In this document: piece after piece, positions 23,944 through 36,814 of the stretch
How positions within the stretch are numbered: the first letter of the stretch is position 1
Layout: each line of letters starts with the position of its first letter
Source of the DNA: Micromussa lordhowensis
Lineage: Eukaryota; Cnidaria; Anthozoa; Scleractinia; Lobophylliidae
NCBI GenBank assembly: GCA_964020085.1
Contig: OZ026600.1
Span: forward strand, 11,133,348-11,197,347
DNA length: 64,000 nucleotides
Reading direction: 5' to 3'
Position numbers and translations under genes: made by a program
The notes under the pieces: generated by a model
What the model saw: only the letters and a program-made list of their open reading frames with translations
Database searches by the model: none
What the model was told of the DNA's origin: nothing

Positions 23944-26900
23944 CCGAGCTTGGCGCGCGTCGCAACTTTGCAAACTAATGGCACCAAAGCACTCCCGGGG
24001 TTGGTCCGAGTCCACATGCAAAGTTTCGGAGCAGCGAAAAATGTCACACTATGCCAATTAGCCCAGCAGATGCCCGGGTGCGGCTGGCTGGCTGCCTTGT
24101 TAGGCGAGCTTGGCGTGCGTCACAACTTTGCAAACTAATGGCACCAAAGCACTCCCGGGGTCGGTCCGGGTCCACATGCAAAGTTTCGGAGCTGCGCAAA
24201 ATGTCACACTATGCTAACCAGTCGGATTGCTACTTAGCCGAGCTTGGCGCGCGTCGCAACTTTGCAAACTAATGGCACCAAAGCACTCCCGGGGTCAGTC
24301 CGGGTGCATATGCAAAGTTTCGGAGCTGCCCAAATTGTGACACTATGCTAACCAGCCCGATTGCTAATTAGCCGAGCTTGGCGCACGTCGCAACTTTGCA
24401 AACTAATGGCACCAAAGCACTCCCAGGGTCGGTCCGGGTCCACATGCAAAGTTTTGGAGCTGCACAAAATGTCACACTATGCTAACTAGCCCGATTGCTA
24501 ATTAGCCGAGCTTGGCGCGCGTCGCAACTTTGCAAACTAATGGCACCAAAGCATTCCCGGGGTCGGTCCGAGTCCACATGCAAAGTTTCGGAGCAGCGAA
24601 AAATGTCACACTGTGCCAACCAGCCCAGCAGATACCCGGGTGCAGCCGGCTGCCTGCCTCGTTAGCCGAGCTTGGCGCGCGTCGCAACTTTGCAAACTAA
24701 TGGCACCAAAGCACACCCGGGGTCGGTCCGGGTCCACATGCAAAGTTTCGGAGCTGCGCAAAATGTCACACTATGCTCACCAGCCCGATTGCTAATTAGC
24801 CGAGCTTGGCGCGCGTCGCAACTTTGCAAACTAATGGCACCAAAGCACTCCCGGGTTCGGTCCGAGTCCACATGCAAAGTTTCGGAGCAGCAAAAAATGT
24901 CACACTGTGCCAACCAGCCCGGCAGATGCCCTGGTGCAGCCGGCTGGCTGCCTCGTTAGCCGAGCTTGGCGCACGTCGCAACTTTGCAAACTAATGGCAC
25001 CAAAGCACTCCTGTGGTTGGTCCGAGTCCATATGCAAAGTTTCGGAGCTGCGCAAAATGTCACACTATGCTAGCCAGCCCGGCAGATCCCCGGGTGCGGC
25101 CGGCTGGCTGCCTCGTTAGCCGAGCTTGGCGCACGTCGCAACTTTGGAAACTAATGCCACCAAAGCAATCCTGGGGTCGGTCCAGGTTTACATGCAAAGT
25201 TTTGGAGCTGCGCAAAATGTCACACTATGCTAACCAGCCCGATTGCTAATTAGCCGACCTTCGCGCGCGTCGCAACTTTTCAAACTTATGGCACCAAAGC
25301 ACCCCCGGGGTCGGTCCAAGTCCACATGCAAAGTTTCGGAGCTGCGCAAAAGGTCACACTATGCTAACCAGCCCGGCCCATCCCCGGGTGCGGCCGGCTG
25401 GCTGCCTCGTTAGCCGAGCTTGGTGCGCGTCGCAACTTTGCAAACTAATGGCACCAAAGTACTCCCGGGGTCGGTCCGGGTCCACATGCAAAGTTTCGGA
25501 GCTGCGCAAAATGTCACACTATACTAACCAGCCCGATTGCTAATAAGCCGAGCTTGGCGCGTGTCGCAACTTTGCAAACTAATGGCACCAAAGCACTCCC
25601 GGGGTCGGTCCGAGTCCACATGCAAAGTTTCGGAGCTGTGCAAAATAACACACTATGCAAACCAGCCCGATTGCTAATTAGCCGAGCTTGGCGCGCGTTG
25701 CAACTTTGCAAACTAATGGCACCAAAGCACTCCCGGGGTCGGTCCGGGTCCACATGCAAAGTTTCGAAGCTGCGCAAAATGTCACACTATGCCAACCAGC
25801 CCGGCAGATGCCTGGGTGCAGCCGGCTGGCTTCCTTGTTAGCCGAGCTTCGCGCGCGTCGCAACTTTGAAAACTAATGGCACCAAAGCACTCCCGGGGTC
25901 GGTCCGGGTCCACATGCAGAGTTTCGGAGCGGCGCAAAATGTCACACTATGCTAACCAGCCCGATTGCTAATAAGCCGAGGTTGGCGCGTGTCGCAACTT
26001 TGCAAACTAATGGCACCAAAGCACTCCCGGGGTCGGTCCGAGTCCACATGCAAAGTTTCGGAGCTGTGCAAAATATCACACTATGCTAACCAGCCCGATT
26101 GCTAATTAGCCGAGCTTGGCGCGCGTTGCAACTTTGCAAACTAATGGCACCGAAGCACTCCCGGGGTCGGTCCGGGTCCACATGCAAAGTTTCGGAGCTG
26201 CGCAAAATGTCACACTATGCCAACCAGCCCGGCAGATGCCCGGGTGCAGCCGGCTGGCTGCCTTGTTAGCCGAGCTTGGCGCGCGTCGCAACTTTGCAAA
26301 CTAATGGCACCAAAGCACTCCCGGGGTCGGTCCGAGTCCACATGCAAATTTTCGGAGCTGTGCAAAATAACACACTATGCTAACCAGCCCGATTGCTAAT
26401 TAGCCGAGCTTGGCGCGCGTTGCAACTTTGCAAACTAATGGCACCAAAGCACTCCCGGGGTCGGTCCGGGTCCACATGCAAAGTTTCGAAGCTGCGCAAA
26501 ATGTCACACTATGCCAACCAGCCCGGCAGATGCCTGGGTGCAGCCGGCTGGCTTCCTTGTTAGCCGAGCTTGGCGCGCGTCGCAACTTTGAAAACTAATG
26601 GCACCAAAGCACTCCCGGGGTCGGTCCGGGTCCACATGCAGAGTTTCGGAGCGGCGCAAAATGTCACACTATGCTAACCAGCCCGATTGCTAATAAGCCG
26701 AGGTTGGCGCGTGTCGCAACTTTGCAAACTAATGGCACCAAAGCACTCCCGGGGTCGGTCCGAGTCCACATGCAAAGTTTCGGAGCTGTGCAAAATATCA
26801 CACTATGCTAACCAGCCCGATTGCTAATTAGCCGAGCTTGGCGCGCGTTGCAACTTTGCAAACTAATGGCACCGAAGCACTCCCGGGGTCGGTCCGGGTC

Positions 26901-27554
26901 CACATGCAAAGTTTCGGAGCGGCGCAAAATGTCACACTATGCTAACCAGCCCGATTGCTAATTAGCCGAGCTTGGCGCGCGTCGCAACTTTTCAAACTAA
27001 TGGCACCAAAGCACTCCTGGGGTCGGTCCGAGTCCACATGCAAAGTTTTGGAGCTGCGCAAAAGGTCACACTATGCTAACCAGCCCGGCAGATGCCCGGG
27101 TGCGGCCGGCTGGCTGCCTCGTTAGCCGAGCTTGGTGCGAGTCGCAACTTTGCAAACTAATGGCACCAAAGCACTCCCGGGGTCGGTCCGAGTCCAATAT
27201 TCAAAGTTTCGGAGCTGCGGAAAATGTCACACTGTGCTAACCAGGGCGGCAGATCCCCAGGTGTGGCTGGCTGGCTGCCTCGTTAGTCGAGCTTTGCGTG
27301 CATCGCAACTTTGCAAAGTAATGGCACCAAAGCACTCCCGGGGTCGGTCCAGGTCCACATGCAAGGTTTCGGAGCTCCGCAAAATGTCACACTATGCTAA
27401 CCAGCCCGATTGCTAATTAGCCGAGCTTGGCGCACGTCGCAAATTCGCAAACTAATGGCACCAAAGCACTCCTGGGTTCGGTCCGGGTCCACATGCAAAG
27501 TTTCGGAGCTGCGCAAAATGTCACACTATGCTAACTAGCCCGATTGCTAATTAG
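23944..27554 (+). repeat. Higher-order repeat copy H4, rearranged (25 monomers, 3,611 bp)
   Basis: Positions 1-9 are in order. At about 25300 the sequence jumps from a position-10 unit straight to position-22-type sequence, losing about 12 monomers. A 722-bp five-monomer segment is then present twice (about 25570-26291 and 26292-26915). The second copy ends in a fused monomer (26832-26965), where a long unit is lost. H4 shares tttggagctgcgc near 25200 with H7 and H10. Confidence 0.87.
25570..26915 (+). repeat. 722-bp local tandem duplication inside H4
   Basis: Monomer starts 25682, 25842, 25976, 26110 and 26270 are followed by 26404, 26564, 26698 and 26832 with the same variants (tcgaagctgcgc, gcttccttgttag, acatgcagagtttcgg, gccgaggttggc, caccgaagcac). 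The period is 160+134+134+160+134 = 722 bp. No other HOR copy has this doubling, so it is specific to H4. Confidence 0.9.
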
Positions 27555-30500
27555 CCGAGCTTGGCGCGCGTCGCAACTTTGCAAACTAATGGCACCAAAG
27601 CACTCCCGGGGTTGGTCCGAGTCCACATGCAAAGTTTCGGAGCAGCGAAAAATGTCACACTATGCCAATTAGCCCAGCAGATGCCCGGGTGCGGCTGGCT
27701 GGCTGCCTTGTTAGGCGAGCTTGGCGTGCGTCACAACTTTGCAAACTAATGGCACCAAAGCACTCCCGGGGTCGGTCCGGGTCCACATGCAAAGTTTCGG
27801 AGCTGCGCAAAATGTCACACTATGCTAACCAGTCGGATTGCTACTTAGCCGAGCTTGGCGCGCGTCGCAACTTTGCAAACTAATGGCACCAAAGCACTCC
27901 CGGGGTCAGTCCGGGTGCATATGCAAAGTTTCGGAGCTGCCCAAATTGTGACACTATGCTAACCAGCCCGATTGCTAATTAGCCGAGCTTGGCGCACGTC
28001 GCAACTTTGCAAACTAATGGCACCAAAGCACTCCCAGGGTCGGTCCGGGTCCACATGCAAAGTTTTGGAGCTGCACAAAATGTCACACTATGCTAACTAG
28101 CCCGATTGCTAATTAGCCGAGCTTGGCGCGCGTCGCAACTTTGCAAACTAATGGCACCAAAGCATTCCCGGGGTCGGTCCGAGTCCACATGCAAAGTTTC
28201 GGAGCAGCGAAAAATGTCACACTGTGCCAACCAGCCCAGCAGATACCCGGGTGCAGCCGGCTGCCTGCCTCGTTAGCCGAGCTTGGCGCGCGTCGCAACT
28301 TTGCAAACTAATGGCACCAAAGCACACCCGGGGTCGGTCCGGGTCCACATGCAAAGTTTCGGAGCTGCGCAAAATGTCACACTATGCTCACCAGCCCGAT
28401 TGCTAATTAGCCGAGCTTGGCGCGCGTCGCAACTTTGTAAACTAATGGCACCAAAGCACTCCCGGGGTCGGTCCGAGTCCACATGCAAAGTTTCGGAGCA
28501 GCAAAAAATGTCACACTGTGCCAACCAGCCCGGCAGATGCCCTGGTGCAGCCGGCTGGCTGCCTCGTTAGCCGAGCTTGGCGCACGTCGCAACTTTGCAA
28601 ACTAATGGCACCAAAGCACTCCCGTGGTTGGTCCGAGTCCATATGCAAAGTTTCGGAGCTGCGCAAAATGTCACACTATGCTAGCCAGCCCGGCAGATCC
28701 CCGGGTGCGGCCGGCTGGCTGCCTCGTTAGCCGAGCTTGGCGCACGTCGCAACTTTGGAAACTAATGCCACCAAAGCAATCCTGGGGTCGGTCCAGGTTT
28801 ACATGCAAAGTTTCGGAGCTGCGCAAAATGTCACACTATGCTAACCAGCCCGATTGCTAATTAGCCGACCTTCGCGCGCGTCGCAACTTTTCAAACTTAT
28901 GGCACCAAAGCACTCCCAAGGTCGGTCCGAGTCCACATGCAAAGTTTCGGAGCTGCGCAAAATGTCACACTATGCTAACCAGCCCGGCAGATGCCTGGGT
29001 GTGGCCGGCCGGCTGCCTCGTTAGCCGAGCTTGGCGCGCGTCGCAAGTTTGCAAACTAATGGCACCAAAGCACTCCCGGGGTTGGTCCGAGTCCACATGC
29101 AAAGTTTGGGAGCTGCGCAAAATGTCACACTATTCTAACCAGCCCGGTAGATGCCCGGGTGCGGCCGGCTGGTTGCCTCGTTGGCCAGGCTTGGCGCACG
29201 TCGCAACTTTGCAAACTAATGCCACCAAAGCAATACTGGGGTCGGTCCGGGTCCACATGCAAAGTTTCGGAGCTGCGCAAAATGTCACACTGTGCTAACC
29301 AGGCCGGCAGATCCCCAGGTGTGGCCGGCTGGCTGCCTCGTTAGTCGAGCTTTGCGCGCATCGCAACTATGCAAAGTAATGGCACCAAAGCACTCCCTGG
29401 GTCGGTCCAGGTCCACATGGAAAGTTTCGGAGCTGCGCAATATGTCAGACTATGCTAACCAGCCGGATTGCTAATTAGCCGAGCTTGGCGCGCGTCGCAA
29501 CTTTGCAAACTAGTGGCACCAAAGCACTCCCGGGGTCGGTCCGGGTCCACATGCAAAGTTTCGGAGCTGCGCAAAATGTCACACTATGCCAACCAGCCCG
29601 GCAGATGCCCGGGTGCAGCCGGCTGGCTGCCTTGTTAGCCGAGCTTGGCGCGCGTCGCAACTTTGCAAACTAATGGCATCAAAGCACTCCCGGGGTCGGT
29701 CTGGGTCCACATGCAAAGTTTCGGAGCTGCACAAATTGTGACACTATGCTAACCAGGCCGATTGCTAATTAGCCGAGCTTGGCGCGCGTCGCAACTTTGC
29801 AAACTAATGGCACCAAAGCACTCCCGGGGTCGGTCCGAGTCCACATGCAAAGTTTGGAAGCTGCGCAAACTGTCACACTATGCTAACCAGCCCGGCAGAT
29901 CCCCGGGTGCGGCCGGCTGGCTGCCTCGTTAGCCGAGCTTGGCGCGCATCGTAACTTTGCAAACTAATGGCACCAAAGCACTCCCGGGGTCGGTCCGAGT
30001 CCAATATGGAAAGTTTCGGAGCTGCGCAAAATGTCACACTGTGCTAACCAGGCCGGCAGATCCTCAGGTGTGGCCGGCTGGCTGCCTCGTTAGTCGAGCT
30101 TTGCGCGCATCGCAACTTTGCAAAGTAAGGGCACCAAAGCACTCCCGGGGTCGGTCCAGGTCCACATGCAAAGTTTCGGAGCTGCGCAATATGTTACACT
30201 ATGCTAGCCAGCCCGATTGCTAATTAGTCGAGCTTGTCGCGTGTCGCAACTTCGCAAACTAGTGGCAGCAAAGCACTCCCGGGGTCGGTCCGGGTCCACA
30301 TGCAAAGTTTCGGAGCTGCGCAATATGTCACACTATCCTAAGAAGCCCGATTGCTAATTAGCCGAGCTTGGCGCGCGTCGCAATTTTGCAAACTAATGGC
30401 ACCAAAGCACTCCCGGGGTCGGTCCAAGTCCACATGCAAAGTTTCGGAGCTGCGCAAAAGGTCACACTATGCTAACCAGCCCGGCCCATCCCCGGGTGCG

Positions 30501-32114
30501 GCCGGCTGGCTGCCTCGTTAGCCGAGCTTGGTGCGCGTCGCAACTTTGCAAACTAATGGCACCAAAGTACTCCCGGGGTCGGTCCGGGTCCACATGCAAA
30601 GTTTCGGAGCTGCGCAAAATGTCACACTATACTAACCAGCCCGATTGCTAATAAGCCGAGCTTGGCGCGTGTCGCAACTTTGCAAACTAATGGCACCAAA
30701 GCACTCCCGGGGTCGGTCCGAGTCCACATGCAAAGTTTCGGAGCTGTGCAAAATAACACACTATGCTAACCAGCCCGATTGCTAATTAGCCGAGCTTGGC
30801 GCGCGTTGCAACTTTGCAAACTAATGGCACCAAAGCACTCCCGGGGTCGGTCCGGGTCCACATGCAAAGTTTCGAAGCTGCGCAAAATGTCACACTATGC
30901 CAACCAGCCCGGCAGATGCCTGGGTGCAGCCGGCTGGCTTCCTTGTTAGCCGAGCTTGGCGCGCGTCGCAACTTTGAAAACTAATGGCACCAAAGCACTC
31001 CCGGGGTCGGTCCGGGTCCACATGCAGAGTTTCGGAGCGGCGCAAAATGTCACACTATGCTAACCAGCCCGATTGCTAATAAGCCGAGGTTGGCGCGTGT
31101 CGCAACTTTGCAAACTAATGGCACCAAAGCACTCCCGGGGTCGGTCCGAGTCCACATGCAAAGTTTCGGAGCTGTGCAAAATATCACACTATGCTAACCA
31201 GCCCGATTGCTAATTAGCCGAGCTTGGCGTGCGTTGCAACTTTGCAAACTAATGGCACCGAAGCACTCCCGGGGTCGGTCCGGGTCCACATGCAAAGTTT
31301 CGGAGCTGCGCAAAATGTCACACTATGCCAACCAGCCCGGCAGATGCCCGGGTGCAGCCGGCTGGCTGCCTTGTTAGCCGAGCTTGGCGCGCGTCGCAAC
31401 TTTGCAAACTAATGGCACCAAAGCACTCCCGGGAAAGCACTCCCGGGGTCGGTCCGGGTCCACATGCAAAGTTTCGGAGCGGCGCAAAATGTCACACTAT
31501 GCTAACCAGCCCGATTGCTAATTAGCCGAGCTTGGCGCGCGTCGCAACTTTTCAAACTAATGGCACCAAAGCACTCCTGGGGTCGGTCCGAGTCCACATG
31601 CAAAGTTTTGGAGCTGCGCAAAAGGTCACACTATGCTAACCAGCCCGGCAGATGCCCGGGTGCGGCCGGCTGGCTGCCTCGTTAGCCGAGCTTGGTGCGA
31701 GTCGCAACTTTGCAAACTAATGGCACCAAAGCACTCCCGGGGTCGGTCCGAGTCCAATATTCAAAGTTTCGGAGCTGCGGAAAATGTCACACTGTGCTAA
31801 CCAGGGCGGCAGATCCCCAGGTGTGGCTGGCTGGCTGCCTCGTTAGTCGAGCTTTGCGTGCATCGCAACTTTGCAAAGTAATGGCACCAAAGCACTCCCG
31901 GGGTCGGTCCAGGTCCACATGCAAGGTTTCGGAGCTCCGCAAAATGTCACACTATGCTAACCAGCCCGATTGCTAATTAGCCGAGCTTGGCGCACGTCGC
32001 AAATTCGCAAACTAATGGCACCAAAGCACTCCTGGGTTCGGTCCGGGTCCACATGCAAAGTTTCGGAGCTGCGCAAAATGTCACACTATGCTAACTAGCC
32101 CGATTGCTAATTAG
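27555..32114 (+). repeat. Higher-order repeat copy H5 (31 monomers, 4,560 bp)
   Basis: Complete except that the 128-bp unit and the following 159-bp long unit are absent. The position-11 body is fused directly to the 'ggcagatccccagg' linker at 29185-29344. It carries the 14-bp duplication at 31420-31447. The remaining monomers follow the same order as H6 and H7. Confidence 0.88.
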
Positions 32115-35100
32115 CCGAGCTTGGCGCGCGTCGCAACTTTGCAAACTAATGGCACCAAAGCACTCCCGGGGTTGGTCCGAGTCCACATGCAAAGTTTCGG
32201 AGCAGCGAAAAATGTCACACTATGCCAATTAGCCCAGCAGATGCCCGGGTGCGGCTGGCTGGCTGCCTTGTTAGGCGAGCTTGGCGTGCGTCACAACTTT
32301 GCAAACTAATGGCACCAAAGCACTCCCGGGGTCGGTCCGGGTCCACATGCAAAGTTTCGGAGCTGCGCAAAATGTCACACTATGCTAACCAGTCGGATTG
32401 CTACTTAGCCGAGCTTGGCGCGCGTCGCAACTTTGCAAACTAATGGCACCAAAGCACTCCCGGGGTCAGTCCGGGTGCATATGCAAAGTTTCGGAGCTGC
32501 CCAAATTGTGACACTATGCTAACCAGCCCGATTGCTAATTAGCCGAGCTTGGCGCACGTCGCAACTTTGCAAACTAATGGCACCAAAGCACTCCCAGGGT
32601 CGGTCCGGGTCCACATGCAAAGTTTTGGAGCTGCACAAAATGTCACACTATGCTAACTAGCCCGATTGCTAATTAGCCGAGCTTGGCGCGCGTCGCAACT
32701 TTGCAAACTAATGGCACCAAAGCATTCCCGGGGTCGGTCCGAGTCCACATGCAAAGTTTCGGAGCAGCGAAAAATGTCACACTGTGCCAACCAGCCCAGC
32801 AGATACCCGGGTGCAGCCGGCTGCCTGCCTCGTTAGCCGAGCTTGGCGCGCGTCGCAACTTTGCAAACTAATGGCACCAAAGCACACCCGGGGTCGGTCC
32901 GGGTCCACATGCAAAGTTTCGGAGCTGCGCAAAATGTCACACTATGCTCACCAGCCCGATTGCTAATTAGCCGAGCTTGGCGCGCGTCGCAACTTTGCAA
33001 ACTAATGGCACCAAAGCACTCCCGGGGTCGGTCCGAGTCCACATGCAAAGTTTCGGAGCAGCAAAAAATGTCACACTGTGCCAACCAGCCCGGCAGATGC
33101 CCTGGTGCAGCCGGCTGGCTGCCTCGTTAGCCGAGCTTGGCGCACGTCGCAACTTTGCAAACTAATGGCACCAAAGCACTCCCGTGGTTGGTCCGAGTCC
33201 ATATGCAAAGTTTCGGAGCTGCGCAAAATGTCACACTATGCTAGCCAGCCCGGCAGATCCCCGGGTGCGGCCGGCTGGCTGCCTCGTTAGCCGAGCTTGG
33301 CGCATGTCGCAACTTTGGAAACTAATGCCACCAAAGCAATCCTGGGGTCGGTCCAGGTTTACATGCAAAGTTTCGGAGCTGCGCAAAATGTCACACTATG
33401 CTAACCAGCCCGATTGCTAATTAGCCGACCTTCGCGCGCGTCGCAACTTTTCAAACTTATGGCACCAAAGCACTCCCAAGGTCGGTCCGAGTCCACATGC
33501 AAAGTTTCGGAGCTGCGCAAAATGTCACACTATGCTAACCAGCCCGGCAGATGCCTGGGTGTGGCCGGCCGGCTGCCTCGTTAGCCGAGCTTGGCGCGCG
33601 TCGCAAGTTTGCAAACTAATGGCACCAAAGCACTCCCGGGGTTGGTCCGAGTCCACATGCAAAGTTTGGGAGCTGCGCAAAATGTCACACTATTCTAACC
33701 AGCCCGGTAGATGCCCGGGTGCGGCCGGCTGGTTGCCTCGTTGGCCAGGCTTGGCGCACGTCGCAACTTTGCAAACTAATGCCACCAAAGCAATACTGGG
33801 GTCGGTCCGGGTCCACATGCAAAGTTTCGGAGCTGCGCAAAATGTCACACTATGCTAACCAGCCCGATTGCCGATTGCTTGGCGCGCGTCGCAACTTTGC
33901 AAACTAATGGCACCAAAGCACTCCCGGGGTCGGTCCAGTCCACATGCAAAGTTTCGAAGCTGCGCAAACTGTCACACTATGCTAACCAGCCCAGCAGATC
34001 CCCGGGTGCGGCCGGCTGGCTGCCTCGTTAGCCGAGCTTGGCGCGCGTCGCAACTTTGCAAACTTATGGCACCACAGCACTCCCGGGGTCGGTCCGAGTC
34101 CAATATGCAAAGTTTCGGAGCTGCGCAAAATGTCACACTGTGCTAACCAGGCCGGCAGATCCCCAGGTGTGGCCGGCTGGCTGCCTCGTTAGTCGAGCTT
34201 TGCGCACATCGCAACTATGCAAAGTAATGGCACCAAAGCACTCCCTGGGTCGGTCCAGGTCCACATGGAAAGTTTCGGAGCTGCGCAATATGTCAGACTA
34301 TGCTAACCAGCCGGATTGCTAATTAGCCGAGCTTGGCGCGCGTCGCAACTTTGCAAACTAGTGGCACCAAAGCACTCCCGGGGTCGGTCTGGGTCCACAT
34401 GCAAAGTTTCGGAGCTGCGCAAAATGTCACACTATGCCAACCAGCCCGGCAGATGCCCGGGTGCAGCCGGCTGGCTGCCTTGTTAGCCGAGCTTGGCGCG
34501 CGTCGCAACTTTGCAAACTAATGGCATCAAAGCACTCCCGGGGTCGGTCTGGGTCCACATGCAAAGTTTCGGAGCTGCACAAATTGTGACACTATGCTAA
34601 CCAGGCCGATTGCTAATTAGCCGAGCTTGGCGCGCGTCGCAACTTTGCAAACTAATGGCACCAAAGCACTCCCGGGGTCGGTCCGAGTCCACATGCAAAG
34701 TTTGGAAGCTGCGCAAACTGTCACACTATGCTAACCAGCCCGGCAGATCCCCGGGTGCGGCCGGCTGGCTGCCTCGTTAGCCGAGCTTGGCGCGCATCGT
34801 AACTTTGCAAACTAATGGCACCAAAGCACTCCCGGGGTCGGTCCGAGTCCAATATGGAAAGTTTCGGAGCTGCGCAAAATGTCACACTGTGCTAACCAGG
34901 CCGGCAGATCCCCAGGTGTGGCCGGCTGGCTGCCTCGTTAGTCGAGCTTTGCACGCATCGCAACTTTGCAAAGTAAGGGCACCAAAGCACTCCCGGGGTC
35001 GGTCCAGGTCCACATGCAAAGTTTCGGAGCTGCGCAATATGTTACACTATGCTAGCCAGCCCGATTGCTGATTAGTCGAGCTTGTCGCGTGTCGCAACTT

Positions 35101-36814
35101 CGCAAACTAGTGGCAGCAAAGCACTCCCGGGGTCGGTCCGGGTCCACATGCAAAGTTTCGGAGCTGCGCAATATGTCACACTATCCTAAGAAGCCCGATT
35201 GGTAATTAGCCGAGCTTGGCGCGCGTCGCAATTTTGCAAACTAATGGCACCAAAGCACTCCCGGGGTCGGTCCAAGTCCACATGCAAAGTTTCGGAGCTG
35301 CGCAAAAGGTCACACTATGCTAACCAGCCCGGCCCATCCCCGGGTGCGGCCGGCTGGCTGCCTCGTTAGCCGAGCTTGGTGCGCGTCGCGACTTTGCAAA
35401 CTAATGGCACCAAAGTACTCCCGGGGTCGGTCCGGGTCCACATGCAAAGTTTCGGAGCTGTGCAAAATATCACACTATGCTAACCAGCCCGATTGCTAAT
35501 TAGCCGAGCTTGGCGCGCGTTGCAACTTTGCAAACTAATGGCACCAAAGCACTCCCGGGGTCGGTCCGGGTCCACATGCAAAGTTTCGAAGCTGCGCAAA
35601 ATGTCACACTATGCCAACCAGCCCGGCAGATGCCCGGGTGCAGCCGGCTGGCTGCCTTGGTAGCCGAGCTTGGCGCGCGTCGCAACTTTGAAAACTAATG
35701 GCACCAAAGCACTCCCGGGGTCGGTCCGGGTCCACATGCAGAGTTTCGGAGCGGCGCAAAATGTCACACTATGCTAACCAGCCCGATTGCTAATAAGCCG
35801 AGGTTGGCGCGTGTCGCAACTTTGCAAACTAATGGCACCAAAGCACTCCCGGGGTCGGTCCGAGTCCACATGCAAAGTTTCGGAGCTGTGCAAAATATCA
35901 CACTATGCTAACCAGCCCGATTGCTAATTAGCCGAGCTTGGCGCGCGTTGCAACTTTGCAAACTAATGGCACCGAAGCACTCCCGGGGTCGGTCCGGGTC
36001 CACATGCAAAGTTTCGGAGCTGCGCAAAATGTCACACTATGCCAACCAGCCCGGCAGATGCCCGGGTGCAGCCGGCTGGCTGCCTTGTTAGCCGAGCTTG
36101 GCGCGCGTCGCAACTTTGCAAACTAATGGCACCAAAGCACTCCCGGGGTCGGTCCGGGTCCACATGCAAAGTTTCGGAGCGGCGCAAAATGTCACACTAT
36201 GCTAACCAGCCCGATTGCTAATTAGCCGAGCTTGGCGCGCGTCGCAACTTTTCAAACTAATGGCACCAAAGCACTCCTGGGGTCGGTCCGAGTCCACATG
36301 CAAAGTTTTGGAGCTGCGCAAAAGGTCACACTATGCTAACCAGCCCGGCAGATGCCCGGGTGCGGCCGGCTGGCTGCCTCGTTAGCCGAGCTTGGTGCGA
36401 GTCGCAACTTTGCAAACTAATGGCACCAAAGCACTCCCGGGGTCGGTCCGAGTCCAATATTCAAAGTTTCGGAGCTGCGGAAAATGTCACACTGTGCTAA
36501 CCAGGGCGGCAGATCCCCAGGTGTGGCTGGCTGGCTGCCTCGTTAGTCGAGCTTTGCGTGCATCGCAACTTTGCAAAGTAATGGCACCAAAGCACTCCCG
36601 GGGTCGGTCCAGGTCCACATGCAAGGTTTCGGAGCTCCGCAAAATGTCACACTATGCTAACCAGCCCGATTGCTAATTAGCCGAGCTTGGCGCACGTCGC
36701 AAATTCGCAAACTAATGGCACCAAAGCACTCCTGGGTTCGGTCCGGGTCCACATGCAAAGTTTCGGAGCTGCGCAAAATGTCACACTATGCTAACTAGCC
36801 CGATTGCTAATTAG
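32115..36814 (+). repeat. Higher-order repeat copy H6 (32 monomers, 4,700 bp)
   Basis: The first copy with the complete middle, including the 128-bp unit and the 159-bp unit with ggtccagtccac (one base missing). One S unit is lost at 35370-35503, where position-22 sequence is joined to position-24 sequence. There is no 14-bp duplication at 36092-36225, unlike H5. The linker ccttggtagccgag at 35664 is private. Confidence 0.88.
36092..36225 (+). repeat. Reference short monomer (S, 134 bp)
   Basis: This is a near-consensus short unit. In order it has the phase motif ccgagcttgg, a CpG-rich run gcgcgcgtcgc, the motif aactttgcaaactaatgg, the GC-rich cactcccggggtcggtccg, the motif acatgcaaagtttcgg, then gtcacactatgctaaccagc and the short linker with the palindrome GCTAATTAGC, which straddles the next boundary. 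A consensus-like S unit is 74 of 134 G+C (55 %) with about 11 CpG, close to random expectation. S units make up slightly more than half of the array. Confidence 0.93.
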
